This document shows, in pieces, positions 46,090 to 56,716 of a stretch of DNA of 64,000 bases. The notes beneath the pieces were generated by a model. It did not search any database. It saw only the letters and a program-made list of their open reading frames with translations, and was not told the DNA's origin. Location of the stretch: positions 36,085 to 100,084 of the forward strand of contig NZ_NJFZ01000018.1 of assembly GCF_002270355.1 (NCBI RefSeq). Reading direction: 5' to 3'. Both the position numbers and the translations under genes were made by a program. Position 1 is the first letter of the stretch. Each line of letters opens with the position of its first letter. This stretch comes from Flectobacillus sp. BAB-3569 (GTDB taxonomy: Bacteria; Bacteroidota; Bacteroidia; Cytophagales; Spirosomataceae).

Positions 46090-47493
46090 ATGAAACTAAC
46101 AAAATATATCAGTATAGGATTGATAGCCATGCTTTCGGCCTGTACTGTTGGCAAAAAATACAGTCGCCCCGAAGTGAGTATGCCTGAGCATTTCAGAAAC
46201 TCCATTTCGACTACTGCGGATTCTGTTCAGTTGCCTTGGAAAACTTTTTTTAAAGAACCTCAATTGGTAGGTTTGATAGAAAAAGCCCTTGCCAAAAATA
46301 ATGACATTTCAGTGGCGGTATTAACTATACGTCAACTAGATTTGAATTATCAGCAAGCAAAGCTAGGCTTGTACCCCAACCTTGATTTTAGTCTAGGAGC
46401 CAACAGAACTTGGCTTTCCAAAAACTCCTTAAACGGCTCTTTGAGTGAGCAATTTCTAGGAACGGCATATATGGACGATTACAGTGCTACGGTGAGTTTG
46501 TCATGGGAGGCTGATATTTGGGGAAAAGCCAAAAACCATAAGGAGTCTGCTTTGGCGGAGTATTTTATGCAAAAGGAAAATCTTTCAGCGCTCAAAACTC
46601 GCTTGATTGCCCAAGTAGCACAAGCTTACTTCAACCTGTTGACACTGGACGAACAACTTTCGGTTGCCCAAAAGAATATTGCATTCGCCGACACAGCCTT
46701 GACAATGATTCGTTTGCAATACAAATCTGGACAAACCTCCTCCTTGGCTGTAGAACAAGCAGAAGTGCAGAAAAAGACCGCAGAATTATTGATTCCAGTG
46801 GCAAAACAGGCGATTGTAGCACAAGAAAATGCCCTTAGCATTTTATGTGGAGAATATCCCAATAGCATCGAACGAACCAAAAGTATGCAAGAGGCTTTGC
46901 CAACTACCCTATTCAGTGAGGGAGTTCCAGCCAATTTGCTCAGTCGTAGACCCGACGTAAAAGCCAGCGAATACGCAGTAGTATCTGCCAACGCAAAAAT
47001 GAATTTGGCAAATATCGCGATGTACCCAAGCATTAGTCTGACACCTTCCATTGGAGCAAACTCCTTCAAACTAAATACATGGTTCGACTTGCCAGGCTCA
47101 TTAATCAAAACCGTGGGAGTAAACCTCACACAACCAATTTTTAATAAAAAAGCCTTAAAAACAGCTTATGAAGTTTCTGTAATAGAAAGAGAAAAATCGG
47201 TCTTAAATTTCAAACAGAGCCTACTCAATGCCGTTGGAGAAGTTTCAACGGCATTGAGTAGAGGGACAGCGGCGAAGGAACGTTTGGAACTGATTCAGTC
47301 AAAAAACAAATCGCTTTCCAAAGCCACCAAAGATGCTTTATTGCTCTATAAGAACGGTATGACAAGCTATCTGGAAGTGATTACGACGCTCAACAATTCA
47401 TTACAAAATGAATTAGAGGCCATCAGTGTTCGCAAAGAGCAGTTTGACGCCACCACAGAATTGTACCGTTCATTAGGTGGAGGCGTAGAATAG
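46090..47493 (+). CDS. Outer-membrane efflux factor (TolC/OprM type), second operon
   Basis: A 467-residue lipoprotein (lipobox M-L-S-A-C-T) with two OEP repeats. The NodT-type marker L-L-S-R-R-P-D-V-K-A-S-E starts the second. It lies 48 bp after the pump gene and completes the second tripartite efflux set. Confidence 0.93.
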   Translation: MKLTKYISIGLIAMLSACTVGKKYSRPEVSMPEHFRNSISTTADSVQLPWKTFFKEPQLVGLIEKALAKNNDISVAVLTIRQLDLNYQQAKLGLYPNLDFSLGANRTWLSKNSLNGSLSEQFLGTAYMDDYSATVSLSWEADIWGKAKNHKESALAEYFMQKENLSALKTRLIAQVAQAYFNLLTLDEQLSVAQKNIAFADTALTMIRLQYKSGQTSSLAVEQAEVQKKTAELLIPVAKQAIVAQENALSILCGEYPNSIERTKSMQEALPTTLFSEGVPANLLSRRPDVKASEYAVVSANAKMNLANIAMYPSISLTPSIGANSFKLNTWFDLPGSLIKTVGVNLTQPIFNKKALKTAYEVSVIEREKSVLNFKQSLLNAVGEVSTALSRGTAAKERLELIQSKNKSLSKATKDALLLYKNGMTSYLEVITTLNNSLQNELEAISVRKEQFDATTELYRSLGGGVE

Positions 47494-47563
47494 CTTTTCG
47501 TTGAGTGAACAGGTGCAAAGTGGCAAAGGCACAAAGAAATTTTCTAAAATACCTAACCCTATT

Positions 47564-47590
47564 GTAGAGACGTTGCATGCAACGTCTACA
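47564..47590. repeat. GACGTTGC palindrome, member 1
   Basis: The core GACGTTGCATGCAACGTC (47569-47586) is an 18-bp perfect palindrome, flanked by GTA on both sides with one extra GA. Members of this family also lie at 49224-49250, 49316-49339, 55406-55430 and 55538-55560. A GCCGTTGC variant lies near 47709-47728 and 49432-49449. All are intergenic. The rest of 47494-47794 holds only a repeat fragment. Confidence 0.75.
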
Positions 47591-47705
47591 AATTAGTGTT
47601 TTGCAGCTACGCAAAGGATCAATCTTCTCACTGCACTCATTAGCAAGCAATTATCAAAAGAGGAAATAATCCCTTAAAATACTACTTCTTACCACAAACC
47701 TATTG

Positions 47706-47731
47706 GGAGCCGTTGCGTGCAACGGCTCTAC
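47706..47731. repeat. GCCGTTGC palindrome, variant member
   Basis: AGCCGTTGC-GT-GCAACGGCT, a near-perfect palindrome related to the GACGTTGC family with C for A in the half-site. A second copy is at about 49430-49452. Confidence 0.7.
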
Positions 47732-47794
47732 TTATATTTTTGTAAAAATTACTCAATTTTACTATTTTGGATTTTTATCTAAAATAATAATGTT

Positions 47795-48669
47795 ATGCTT
47801 CCTAAATCTTCTATTTACTACACGCTAGTTCTCATATTTTCAGCTTGTATCTCTCCCGTTTTGGGGCAACAAAATACCCCTAAACTTTTCTTTTCAAGTA
47901 CTGATGAATTAGATTTTAAAACTGTAGAACGTCCCTTCACCACCCAAGAAAAAGAGAATTTCCTACCCAAATTTGATTCAGGATACGATACATTACACTA
48001 TAACAAGCAGGAATCTAAAGAAGAATTTCTGATGGGTATTCATTTTCTAGAACTCAATGGAGATAATAGTATTGATGCTATTTATTATGGATATGGAGGT
48101 TATGAACCCAATATTACCATTTTCTTCTTACAAGAAAATGGTAAATTTATTGAGCAATCTAGACATTTGGAAAGTATTGCTTCTTTAGAGTTTGATGCAA
48201 AACATCAACTTCAAAAAGTTACCTTCTTAAATTTAGGCTGTTGTGGAGACTATATGGAGTTTAAAACTGAGTATATAGTAGATGCTAAGTTTAAGTTTAA
48301 ACCTACCAAATCAAGTGCAAAAATGTCTGAAACGACGTTTCCAACGCAATATTTGGCTCAACCAATCAAATTTGAAGTTATCAATGATGGTTATAGTCTG
48401 AGATATAAGCCACGAATTTATGATACCCCAACCGAATTCCGTTCAAGTCCTTTGAAGGGAAATATATTAGGAACTTACGAAAGTAAAGCTCAGGGAATAG
48501 CATTGGCAGCATATACCGACCCGAGCGGCAGAACTTGGTGGTTTGTGGAAATGCAACCCACCAAAAAACTTAAAACGGAGTTATGTACGACAATGATGGA
48601 GCTTATATATCAACTCCCCACACTCATCTTGGTTGGATGAGTAGTCGATTTCTAAAAATATTAGACTAA
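47795..48669 (+). pseudogene. Secreted protein with C-terminal SH3-like domain; end shifted by one base
   Basis: The open frame 47795-48640 encodes a secreted protein (Sec signal ending V-L-G-Q-Q). The middle resembles VCBS/FG-GAP-like soluble domains (E-L-N-G-D-N-S-I-D-A-I-Y-Y-G). An SH3-like region (about 205-270) holds L-R-Y-K-P-R-I-Y-D and D-P-S-G-R-T-W-W-F-V-E. The frame then drifts into unlikely residues. In the next frame the text reads G-V-M-Y-D-N-D-G-A-Y-I-S-T-P-H-T, then L-G-W-M-S-S-R-F-L-K-I-L-D-stop at 48667-48669, a natural SH3 end. One more base near the A4 at 48572-48575 gives one 291-residue protein. Confidence 0.72.
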
Positions 48670-48675
48670 TTCTAT

Positions 48676-49212
48676 ATGCCAAACTTAACCCACATCAGTA
48701 AACTTCTCAGCAAAATACTTCGCCATCAGCCTGATTTAATAGATATTCAATTGGATGAAAATGGCTGGGTAGAGGTATCTATTTTACTACAAAATATGAC
48801 TAAACTCCAAACCCAGATTTCGTTTGAACAACTAAAGGAAGTGGTAGATACTAATAATAAAAAAAGGTTTTCCTTCAATGACGATTTATCAAAAATCAGA
48901 GCTAATCAAGGACATTCTATAGAGGTAGATTTGGCTTTACAGACACAAATTCCTCCTAATATTTTATATCATGGTACCGTTGAAAAAAATCTTGATTCTA
49001 TCTTTGAAAAGGGTCTTTCAAAAATGAATAGACATCACGTTCATCTAAGTGCAGATACTGAAACCGCGCAAAAAGTAGGGATGCGTCATGGAAAGCCCAT
49101 AATTTTAACAATTGAAAGTAAACAAATGTACGACCAAGGCTATGTTTTCTATCTTTCAGAAAATCAGGTTTGGCTAACCGACAGCGTGCCCAGTGAGTTT
49201 ATTCGTCTATAA
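48676..49212 (+). CDS. kptA: RNA 2'-phosphotransferase (KptA/Tpt1)
   Basis: A 178-residue cytoplasmic enzyme. Tpt1/KptA removes an internal RNA 2'-phosphate with NAD, yielding ADP-ribose 1''-2''-cyclic phosphate. The signature basic residues are present: L-R-H-Q-P near residue 17, I-R-A-N-Q-G-H-S near 75 and N-R-H-H-V-H-L-S near 117, followed by A-D-T-E-T-A. Length and order are normal. Its natural substrate in bacteria is often unclear. The gene is flanked by GACGTTGC palindromes and follows the SH3-like gene by 6 bp. Confidence 0.92.
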   Translation: MPNLTHISKLLSKILRHQPDLIDIQLDENGWVEVSILLQNMTKLQTQISFEQLKEVVDTNNKKRFSFNDDLSKIRANQGHSIEVDLALQTQIPPNILYHGTVEKNLDSIFEKGLSKMNRHHVHLSADTETAQKVGMRHGKPIILTIESKQMYDQGYVFYLSENQVWLTDSVPSEFIRL

Positions 49213-49223
49213 TTCAACCTATC

Positions 49224-49452
49224 CGTAGAGACGTTGCATGCAACGTCTACTAATGTGAACAGGTGCAAAGTATCAACGGCACAAAGTGATTTTCTAAAAT
49301 ACCTAACCCTATTGTAGAGACGTTGCACGCAACGTCTACTAAACATATCTCAAAAATAGCTTCAGGTTAAAGAGATCTTGATTATTTATATCCTTTATTT
49401 TTATTGCTTACTACCAACATGCCCTGTAGCCGTTGCGTGCAACGGCTCTACT
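49224..49452. repeat. Cluster of three GACGTTGC/GCCGTTGC palindromes
   Basis: Palindromes at 49224-49250 (GACGTTGC-AT-GCAACGTC), 49316-49339 (GACGTTGC-AC-GCAACGTC) and 49430-49452 (GCCGTTGC-GT-GCAACGGC). Between the first two lies the fragment gtgcaaagtatcaacggcac, also found at 47506-47550. Confidence 0.75.
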
Positions 49453-52120
<2,668 letters not shown>

Positions 52121-52150
52121 TGATTGACTAGATTATTAAGTTGGTGAATA

Positions 52151-52182
52151 AAACCCGACGGTCGCTTGACTGTCGGGTTTTT
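52151..52182 (+). terminator. Terminator of katG
   Basis: AAACCCGACGGTC (52151-52163) pairs with GACTGTCGGGTTT (52168-52180), one wobble, 4-base loop, followed by TT and a T-rich stretch. It is 31 bp after the katG stop. Confidence 0.85.
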
Positions 52183-52375
52183 GCTTTTTAGAAAATATTC
52201 CCTCCCATTTTTCCCCAGTTTATCCTGCCAAATCCCTCATCTGTCGGAAAGGTTTTCTAAAAATTTAGTGTTTTGACTTGTTTTGAATCAGAAATCAAAC
52301 AAAATCTTGTTCAACAATTCACTAAATTTAACATAGCATTCTTTGCCTTCGCAAAGCTTGTTTATCCCAATAGCC

Positions 52376-54541
52376 ATGAATAATAAACCGACTTTTGAAA
52401 AAACTTTTGAAGCTGAATCTATTAATACCTTAGACCTTCAAAATTTTACTGGTGATCTCGAACTAATTGCGCACGACGAGAATACCATTAAAGTAGAAAT
52501 TTATGCTAGCGTCAGAAGCATTTTTACCTTTTTTATCTACAGCGATCCTCTGCTTGAGTTTGACCATGATACACATGATTTAAGATTCGAGCAATCTGGA
52601 GATACTTTTAGTATTTATGCCAAACCTCGCTATTTTAACGTATTCAACTGGTTTAATTTTCAAAGCACTTCTTTTCGTATCTATATTCCGCATCGTTTGA
52701 ACTCGCAAACCAAAACTTTCGGGGGCGATGTCTCTCTCAAAGGGATTGGTGGCAATCACTTCTTTGAAACTTGGGGTGGCAAAATTTTGGCACAAAGCAC
52801 CAAGGGTAACCTAAAAGGAAAAACCATGGGTGGTAAAATCGAACTGATTTCTTGTCAGGGGAAAATCGATGTGTCGACGATGGGGGGCAATATCTATGTG
52901 GCCAATAATCAAGCTGATATTCGTTTGGACACCAAAGGTGGTAATCTGCTTGTTCAAAACCATAAAGGTGCTATTAATGGCTCGAGCTGGGGTGGCAAAA
53001 TTGAAGCTTTTGGCGTAGAAGGTTCTTTTGAATGCCATACTTTGGGCGGTAATATTCGCCTGAATGATATTCATGGGAATATTGGGGTAAGCACCAAAGG
53101 AGGTAATATTTTCGCTGATATTCAATCGTTACATCAATACGCTTGGTTTGATACTTCGGGAGGGAATATTAAAATCACGATGCCTCTCAACCAACCTATG
53201 AATTTGGATGTTTCGGGAAGCCGCATTCAAGTACCACCGCTTGCTGATTTTAAGGGTTTGATGACAAATGATACTATTCATGGTACCATTTTAGGAGGAG
53301 GACCAACGGTAAGCGTAAAAACATTAGGAGGAAAAATCAAAATTCGGGAAAACAATCAACCATTCGAGCCAATCCGACCAACGGACTCTTCTTTCAAAGA
53401 TGGTAGTACTAAACCCAACATTAATCTTGAGAAAAAGCCCGTAGAAAACACGCTGTCCACTTTTTCAACATCAAGTAATCATTTTGAAATGACGGACAAA
53501 CCAAAACCTTTTAGTCTAAAACCTCCTTATGACTTAGGTTTTAGTATCATTTTTTGCTTGCTTGTCGGTTACGGAATTACGAGTATTGCTTATTTTACTT
53601 TAGAAATACTGGGTAAATGGCAAATTGATTTTTCAGCTATTCAGCCAGATATGGTGCTATTGACCGCTGCGGCTGGATTTTCGGCGACCTTGGCTTGTTA
53701 CATTTTTTTGACATTCATCGAGCCCAAAATTCCGCTCGATGAAGTAAAGTTTTTACCCTTAATGGGCTGTGCATTCGCTTCTTCCGAAATTTTACAATGG
53801 AGTATTCTTCGTACCAATGTTTGGGCATACAGTGTGCCAATGGCAATTTATTTTTATATGGCATTACCTGCTTTTATCAGTTGGACATTTTTATATTATT
53901 GGTTTCAGCACAGGAATATCAACCGTAAAATTTCTGAAAAAGAATATCAATTACTCAACTTAGAAAAGCTCAAATCCAAAGCGCAATTGGATGCTTTGGA
54001 GGCAAAAATCAATCCTCATTTTTTGTATAATGCTTTAAATAGCATTGCTGGACTGATTCATGAGCAGCCTAATCAAGCCGAAGAAATGACTATACAATTA
54101 TCAAAGCTTTTTAGGTATACGACGGGTCGAACAGAAGAAAGCTTTCATTCACTTTTTGATGAACTCGAAATCATCAGGGCGTATTTGAGTATTGAGGAGG
54201 TTCGTTTTGGTCACCGACTATCTTATGCTATTAATTGTGACGAAAGTTTATTTTCTCAGCAAATCCCTCGATTTTTGCTTCAACCTTTAGTCGAAAATGC
54301 CATCAAACATGGTATTTCAAGAGTAGCAGAGAAAGGTATTATTGACATAAACATCAAACAAGCCAATGATTTATTAACCATTCAGATTCACGACAATGGC
54401 CCTGCTTTTTCGGAAACACTCGGCGGAGGTTTTGGCTTGAGAAGTGTTAAAGAAAAACTTAAATTGCTGTACGGCAACAAGGCTTCTTTGGAACTCAAAA
54501 ATAATCCCAAAATCATCGAAATTGTTATCATGAATCTATAG
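52376..54541 (+). CDS. DUF4097-type beta-helix domain fused to a LytS-like histidine kinase
   Basis: 721 residues from ATG 52376 (M-N-N-K-P-T-F-E-K-T-F-E). The N-terminal ~340 residues are a DUF4097/adhesin-like beta-helix with a regular W/T-x-G-G-K/N-I repeat (T-W-G-G-K-I, T-M-G-G-K-I, T-K-G-G-N-L, S-W-G-G-K-I). About four TM segments follow (about 390-525), then a His_kinase domain with I-N-P-H-F-L-Y-N-A-L-N (His548), Q-P-L-V-E-N-A-I-K-H-G and G-F-G-L-R-S-V-K-E-K. There is no signal peptide before the beta-helix, so with an even number of TMs both ends would be cytoplasmic. Its LytTR partner is 109 bp downstream. Confidence 0.87.
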   Translation: MNNKPTFEKTFEAESINTLDLQNFTGDLELIAHDENTIKVEIYASVRSIFTFFIYSDPLLEFDHDTHDLRFEQSGDTFSIYAKPRYFNVFNWFNFQSTSFRIYIPHRLNSQTKTFGGDVSLKGIGGNHFFETWGGKILAQSTKGNLKGKTMGGKIELISCQGKIDVSTMGGNIYVANNQADIRLDTKGGNLLVQNHKGAINGSSWGGKIEAFGVEGSFECHTLGGNIRLNDIHGNIGVSTKGGNIFADIQSLHQYAWFDTSGGNIKITMPLNQPMNLDVSGSRIQVPPLADFKGLMTNDTIHGTILGGGPTVSVKTLGGKIKIRENNQPFEPIRPTDSSFKDGSTKPNINLEKKPVENTLSTFSTSSNHFEMTDKPKPFSLKPPYDLGFSIIFCLLVGYGITSIAYFTLEILGKWQIDFSAIQPDMVLLTAAAGFSATLACYIFLTFIEPKIPLDEVKFLPLMGCAFASSEILQWSILRTNVWAYSVPMAIYFYMALPAFISWTFLYYWFQHRNINRKISEKEYQLLNLEKLKSKAQLDALEAKINPHFLYNALNSIAGLIHEQPNQAEEMTIQLSKLFRYTTGRTEESFHSLFDELEIIRAYLSIEEVRFGHRLSYAINCDESLFSQQIPRFLLQPLVENAIKHGISRVAEKGIIDINIKQANDLLTIQIHDNGPAFSETLGGGFGLRSVKEKLKLLYGNKASLELKNNPKIIEIVIMNL

Positions 54542-54650
54542 CCATATCTTGCTTTAAGTTCCCTTAAATTCATGAGAAATATTTTTGCCGAGAGCTGAAA
54601 GCCGAACGCCAAATTCACCATTTACAACTCACAACTAACAATTAAGACTC

Positions 54651-55409
54651 ATGCCATACAAAACTATACTAATCGACGATGAACCTATTTCGATTAATCG
54701 TATCAAAAGATTATTGAAAGAATATGACGATACCTTCGAAATCATTGGCGAAGCACTCAACGGACAAGAAGGTTTAGAATTGATTGAAGACCTCAGACCA
54801 GATTTGATATTTTTAGATATTGAAATGCCTATTTTGACTGGCTTTGAGATGCTCGAAAAGCTTACGTTTATGCCTATTGTTATTTTCGTAACCGCTTACG
54901 ACCAATTTGCGATTAAGGCATTTGAAGAAAATTCTATTGATTATTTATTAAAACCTATCGAAAAATCTCGCTTGGATAAAGCCGTGCAAAAGCTCCAGAA
55001 ATTTACCGAAAATCAAGCCCTAAAAATCTCAGCTGATAGCTTACAAAGTTTGACAGAACTCCTAAAACCTAAGAAAGAAATACATTCTATTTCAGTAAAA
55101 CAAGGCGATAAAATCTTAATAATAGCCTTGCAGGATATAGCTTTTTTTCAAGCAGATGATAAATATGTATTTTTACATACCCTAGACAATAAGCAATTTA
55201 TCACCAATTATACGATTAGTAATTTATCCGAAAAACTGCCAAGCAATTTTATTCGCATCAGTCGTTCGAGTATTGTCAACGGTAGCCAAATTAGAGAACT
55301 AGAAAAACATTTTAGTGGAAAATATCTCGTAGCCCTCAATGACAGCAAGCGTACCAAAATCGAAACGGGTATCTCCTATCATGACAATCTCAAACGATTT
55401 TCCTTGTAG
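54651..55409 (+). CDS. LytTR response regulator, partner of the DUF4097-kinase
   Basis: 252 residues: receiver with D-D-E near the start, phospho-acceptor Asp56 (L-I-F-L-D-I-E-M-P) and switch Lys in Y-L-L-K-P-I, and a LytTR domain (about 150-250) with F-I-R-I-S-R-S-S-I-V-N. Target genes are not visible; no phased repeats like those at 41295 were found next to it. Confidence 0.92.
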   Translation: MPYKTILIDDEPISINRIKRLLKEYDDTFEIIGEALNGQEGLELIEDLRPDLIFLDIEMPILTGFEMLEKLTFMPIVIFVTAYDQFAIKAFEENSIDYLLKPIEKSRLDKAVQKLQKFTENQALKISADSLQSLTELLKPKKEIHSISVKQGDKILIIALQDIAFFQADDKYVFLHTLDNKQFITNYTISNLSEKLPSNFIRISRSSIVNGSQIRELEKHFSGKYLVALNDSKRTKIETGISYHDNLKRFSL

Positions 55410-55560
55410 AGACGTTGCACGCAACGTCTCCAGCAAAATATCTTAGTACCATACAAAGTCTGCCATATAGGTTTATTAAAATTGCATAAATAATTACACG
55501 CAACATACCCTACAGCGACATCCACTGTTCGTGCGAAGACGTTGCGTGCAACGTCTCTAC
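55406..55560. repeat. Two GACGTTGC palindromes between convergent genes
   Basis: GACGTTGC-AC-GCAACGTC at about 55411-55428 and GACGTTGC-GT-GCAACGTC at about 55538-55555, 127 bp apart, between the LytTR gene and the convergent hydroxylase gene. The first begins on the LytTR stop codon and the second ends on the hydroxylase stop, so they may act as terminators. Confidence 0.75.
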
Positions 55561-56546
55561 GGTTTTTGTGTGGCAAAATATTCTTTTTTGACCACCGATG
55601 CTGTTTTATGATCTCCCGAATGGTGCCAGCCTGGAGGCATGAAAATATAAAGTACCTTATCTTTTATGGTCGGTGCATGATATACGTCTTTGGCTAAGAG
55701 GATAATTTCACCAAAATAGGCATCCCAAAAATCCCCAGCTTTCATCGGTCTGGTGATACCATATTCTATTTCCTCCTCATATTTTTCGTCTTGCAAAGTT
55801 CCGAATACCTTGTCCCAAATATTAAGCAGATTACAAAAGTTGGTATCCATATATAAAGGATTGCGCGCATGATGTACACGATGATGCGAGGGAGTCAGAA
55901 TGATTTTATTCAAGAAACCCAGACGAGCATCTTTCATTAGATTCTCACCAATGTGAATAAATGCACCCCAAGTGCCATCGACAAACATAATCAAAAATAA
56001 TAACGGAGGGTTGACGCCCATCAAAATACAAATCGTAGTACGGATAATATCGGCATAAGGTCCTTCTAAGAAAAAGTGAGCATAAGTAATGGACAAGTTC
56101 ATCGACTCAGACGCATGATGTGTAGAATGCAAACACCAGAATAGACGCACCTTATGACCCAGATAATGGTACACAAAATGGGCAAATTCCCAAACCACGT
56201 AGCCATAAATAAACCAATACCAAGTAAACTCCGATTTGAAAATGGCATAAGGCTCAAACAGACCTATGCAAATACCCACCATCCCAATTGAGATAAATCT
56301 GGAAATAACACGATTGAAGATATAGGTAAAAAAGGCGATTTTATATTGGGTAAAACTCAAGCGTTGGAAGAAAAACGCTCGGATAAGTTCGATGACCAGC
56401 AATACAGGAATAAGCGGAGCTAATGCCTTTCCGATGCCATCTTGGGTTAAAAGGGCTTTATAATTATCCGTCTGAATAATTTCGATTAGACCACTAAAGC
56501 TAAAAAAGCCTACAATTTCACGATACAAGGTTTCTAAGATTTCCAT
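55557..56546 (-). CDS. Fatty acid hydroxylase / sterol desaturase superfamily membrane protein
   Basis: 329 residues from ATG 56546 (M-E-I-L-E-T-L-Y-R-E); an upstream Met at 56576 is possible. It has several TM segments and the three di-iron His boxes: H-F-V-Y-H-Y-L-G-H, H-S-T-H-H and H-H-R-V-H-H. Superfamily members hydroxylate or desaturate lipids; bacterial substrates (fatty acids, carotenoids, alkylglycerols) vary and cannot be chosen here. It is preceded by a 26-bp palindrome. Confidence 0.9.
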   Translation of the reverse strand: MEILETLYREIVGFFSFSGLIEIIQTDNYKALLTQDGIGKALAPLIPVLLVIELIRAFFFQRLSFTQYKIAFFTYIFNRVISRFISIGMVGICIGLFEPYAIFKSEFTWYWFIYGYVVWEFAHFVYHYLGHKVRLFWCLHSTHHASESMNLSITYAHFFLEGPYADIIRTTICILMGVNPPLLFLIMFVDGTWGAFIHIGENLMKDARLGFLNKIILTPSHHRVHHARNPLYMDTNFCNLLNIWDKVFGTLQDEKYEEEIEYGITRPMKAGDFWDAYFGEIILLAKDVYHAPTIKDKVLYIFMPPGWHHSGDHKTASVVKKEYFATQKP

Positions 56547-56637
56547 AATGTTAAGTTTGAGAAAATTGGTTCTCAAAATTTAGCAAAATCATTTTAGAAA
56601 ACTCTCGGGTTCTGTATGTTTTAGAAATATCTCCAAT

Positions 56638-56663
56638 AATTTGCAATTCGCGAATTGCAAATT
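56638..56663. promoter_or_regulatory. Perfect 26-bp palindrome upstream of the hydroxylase gene
   Basis: Half-site AATTTGCAATTCG followed at once by its exact complement, with no loop. A loop-free dyad is more typical of an operator than of a terminator. It lies ~92 bp before the hydroxylase start and behind the sialidase-like gene. No matching regulator is identified. Confidence 0.5.
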
Positions 56664-56675
56664 GTTCAAAAAAAA

Positions 56676-56702
56676 TAGAGACGCAGGCTTTGCGTCTCTA
56701 CC
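56676..56702 (-). terminator. Hairpin behind the sialidase-like gene
   Basis: AGAGACGCA and TGCGTCTCT pair around a short loop (about 56678-56700), 15-40 bp after the stop of the minus-strand gene at 56717. It resembles the GACGTTGC family in its GAGACG arm. Confidence 0.55.
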
Positions 56703-56716
56703 ATCAATATGATTTC

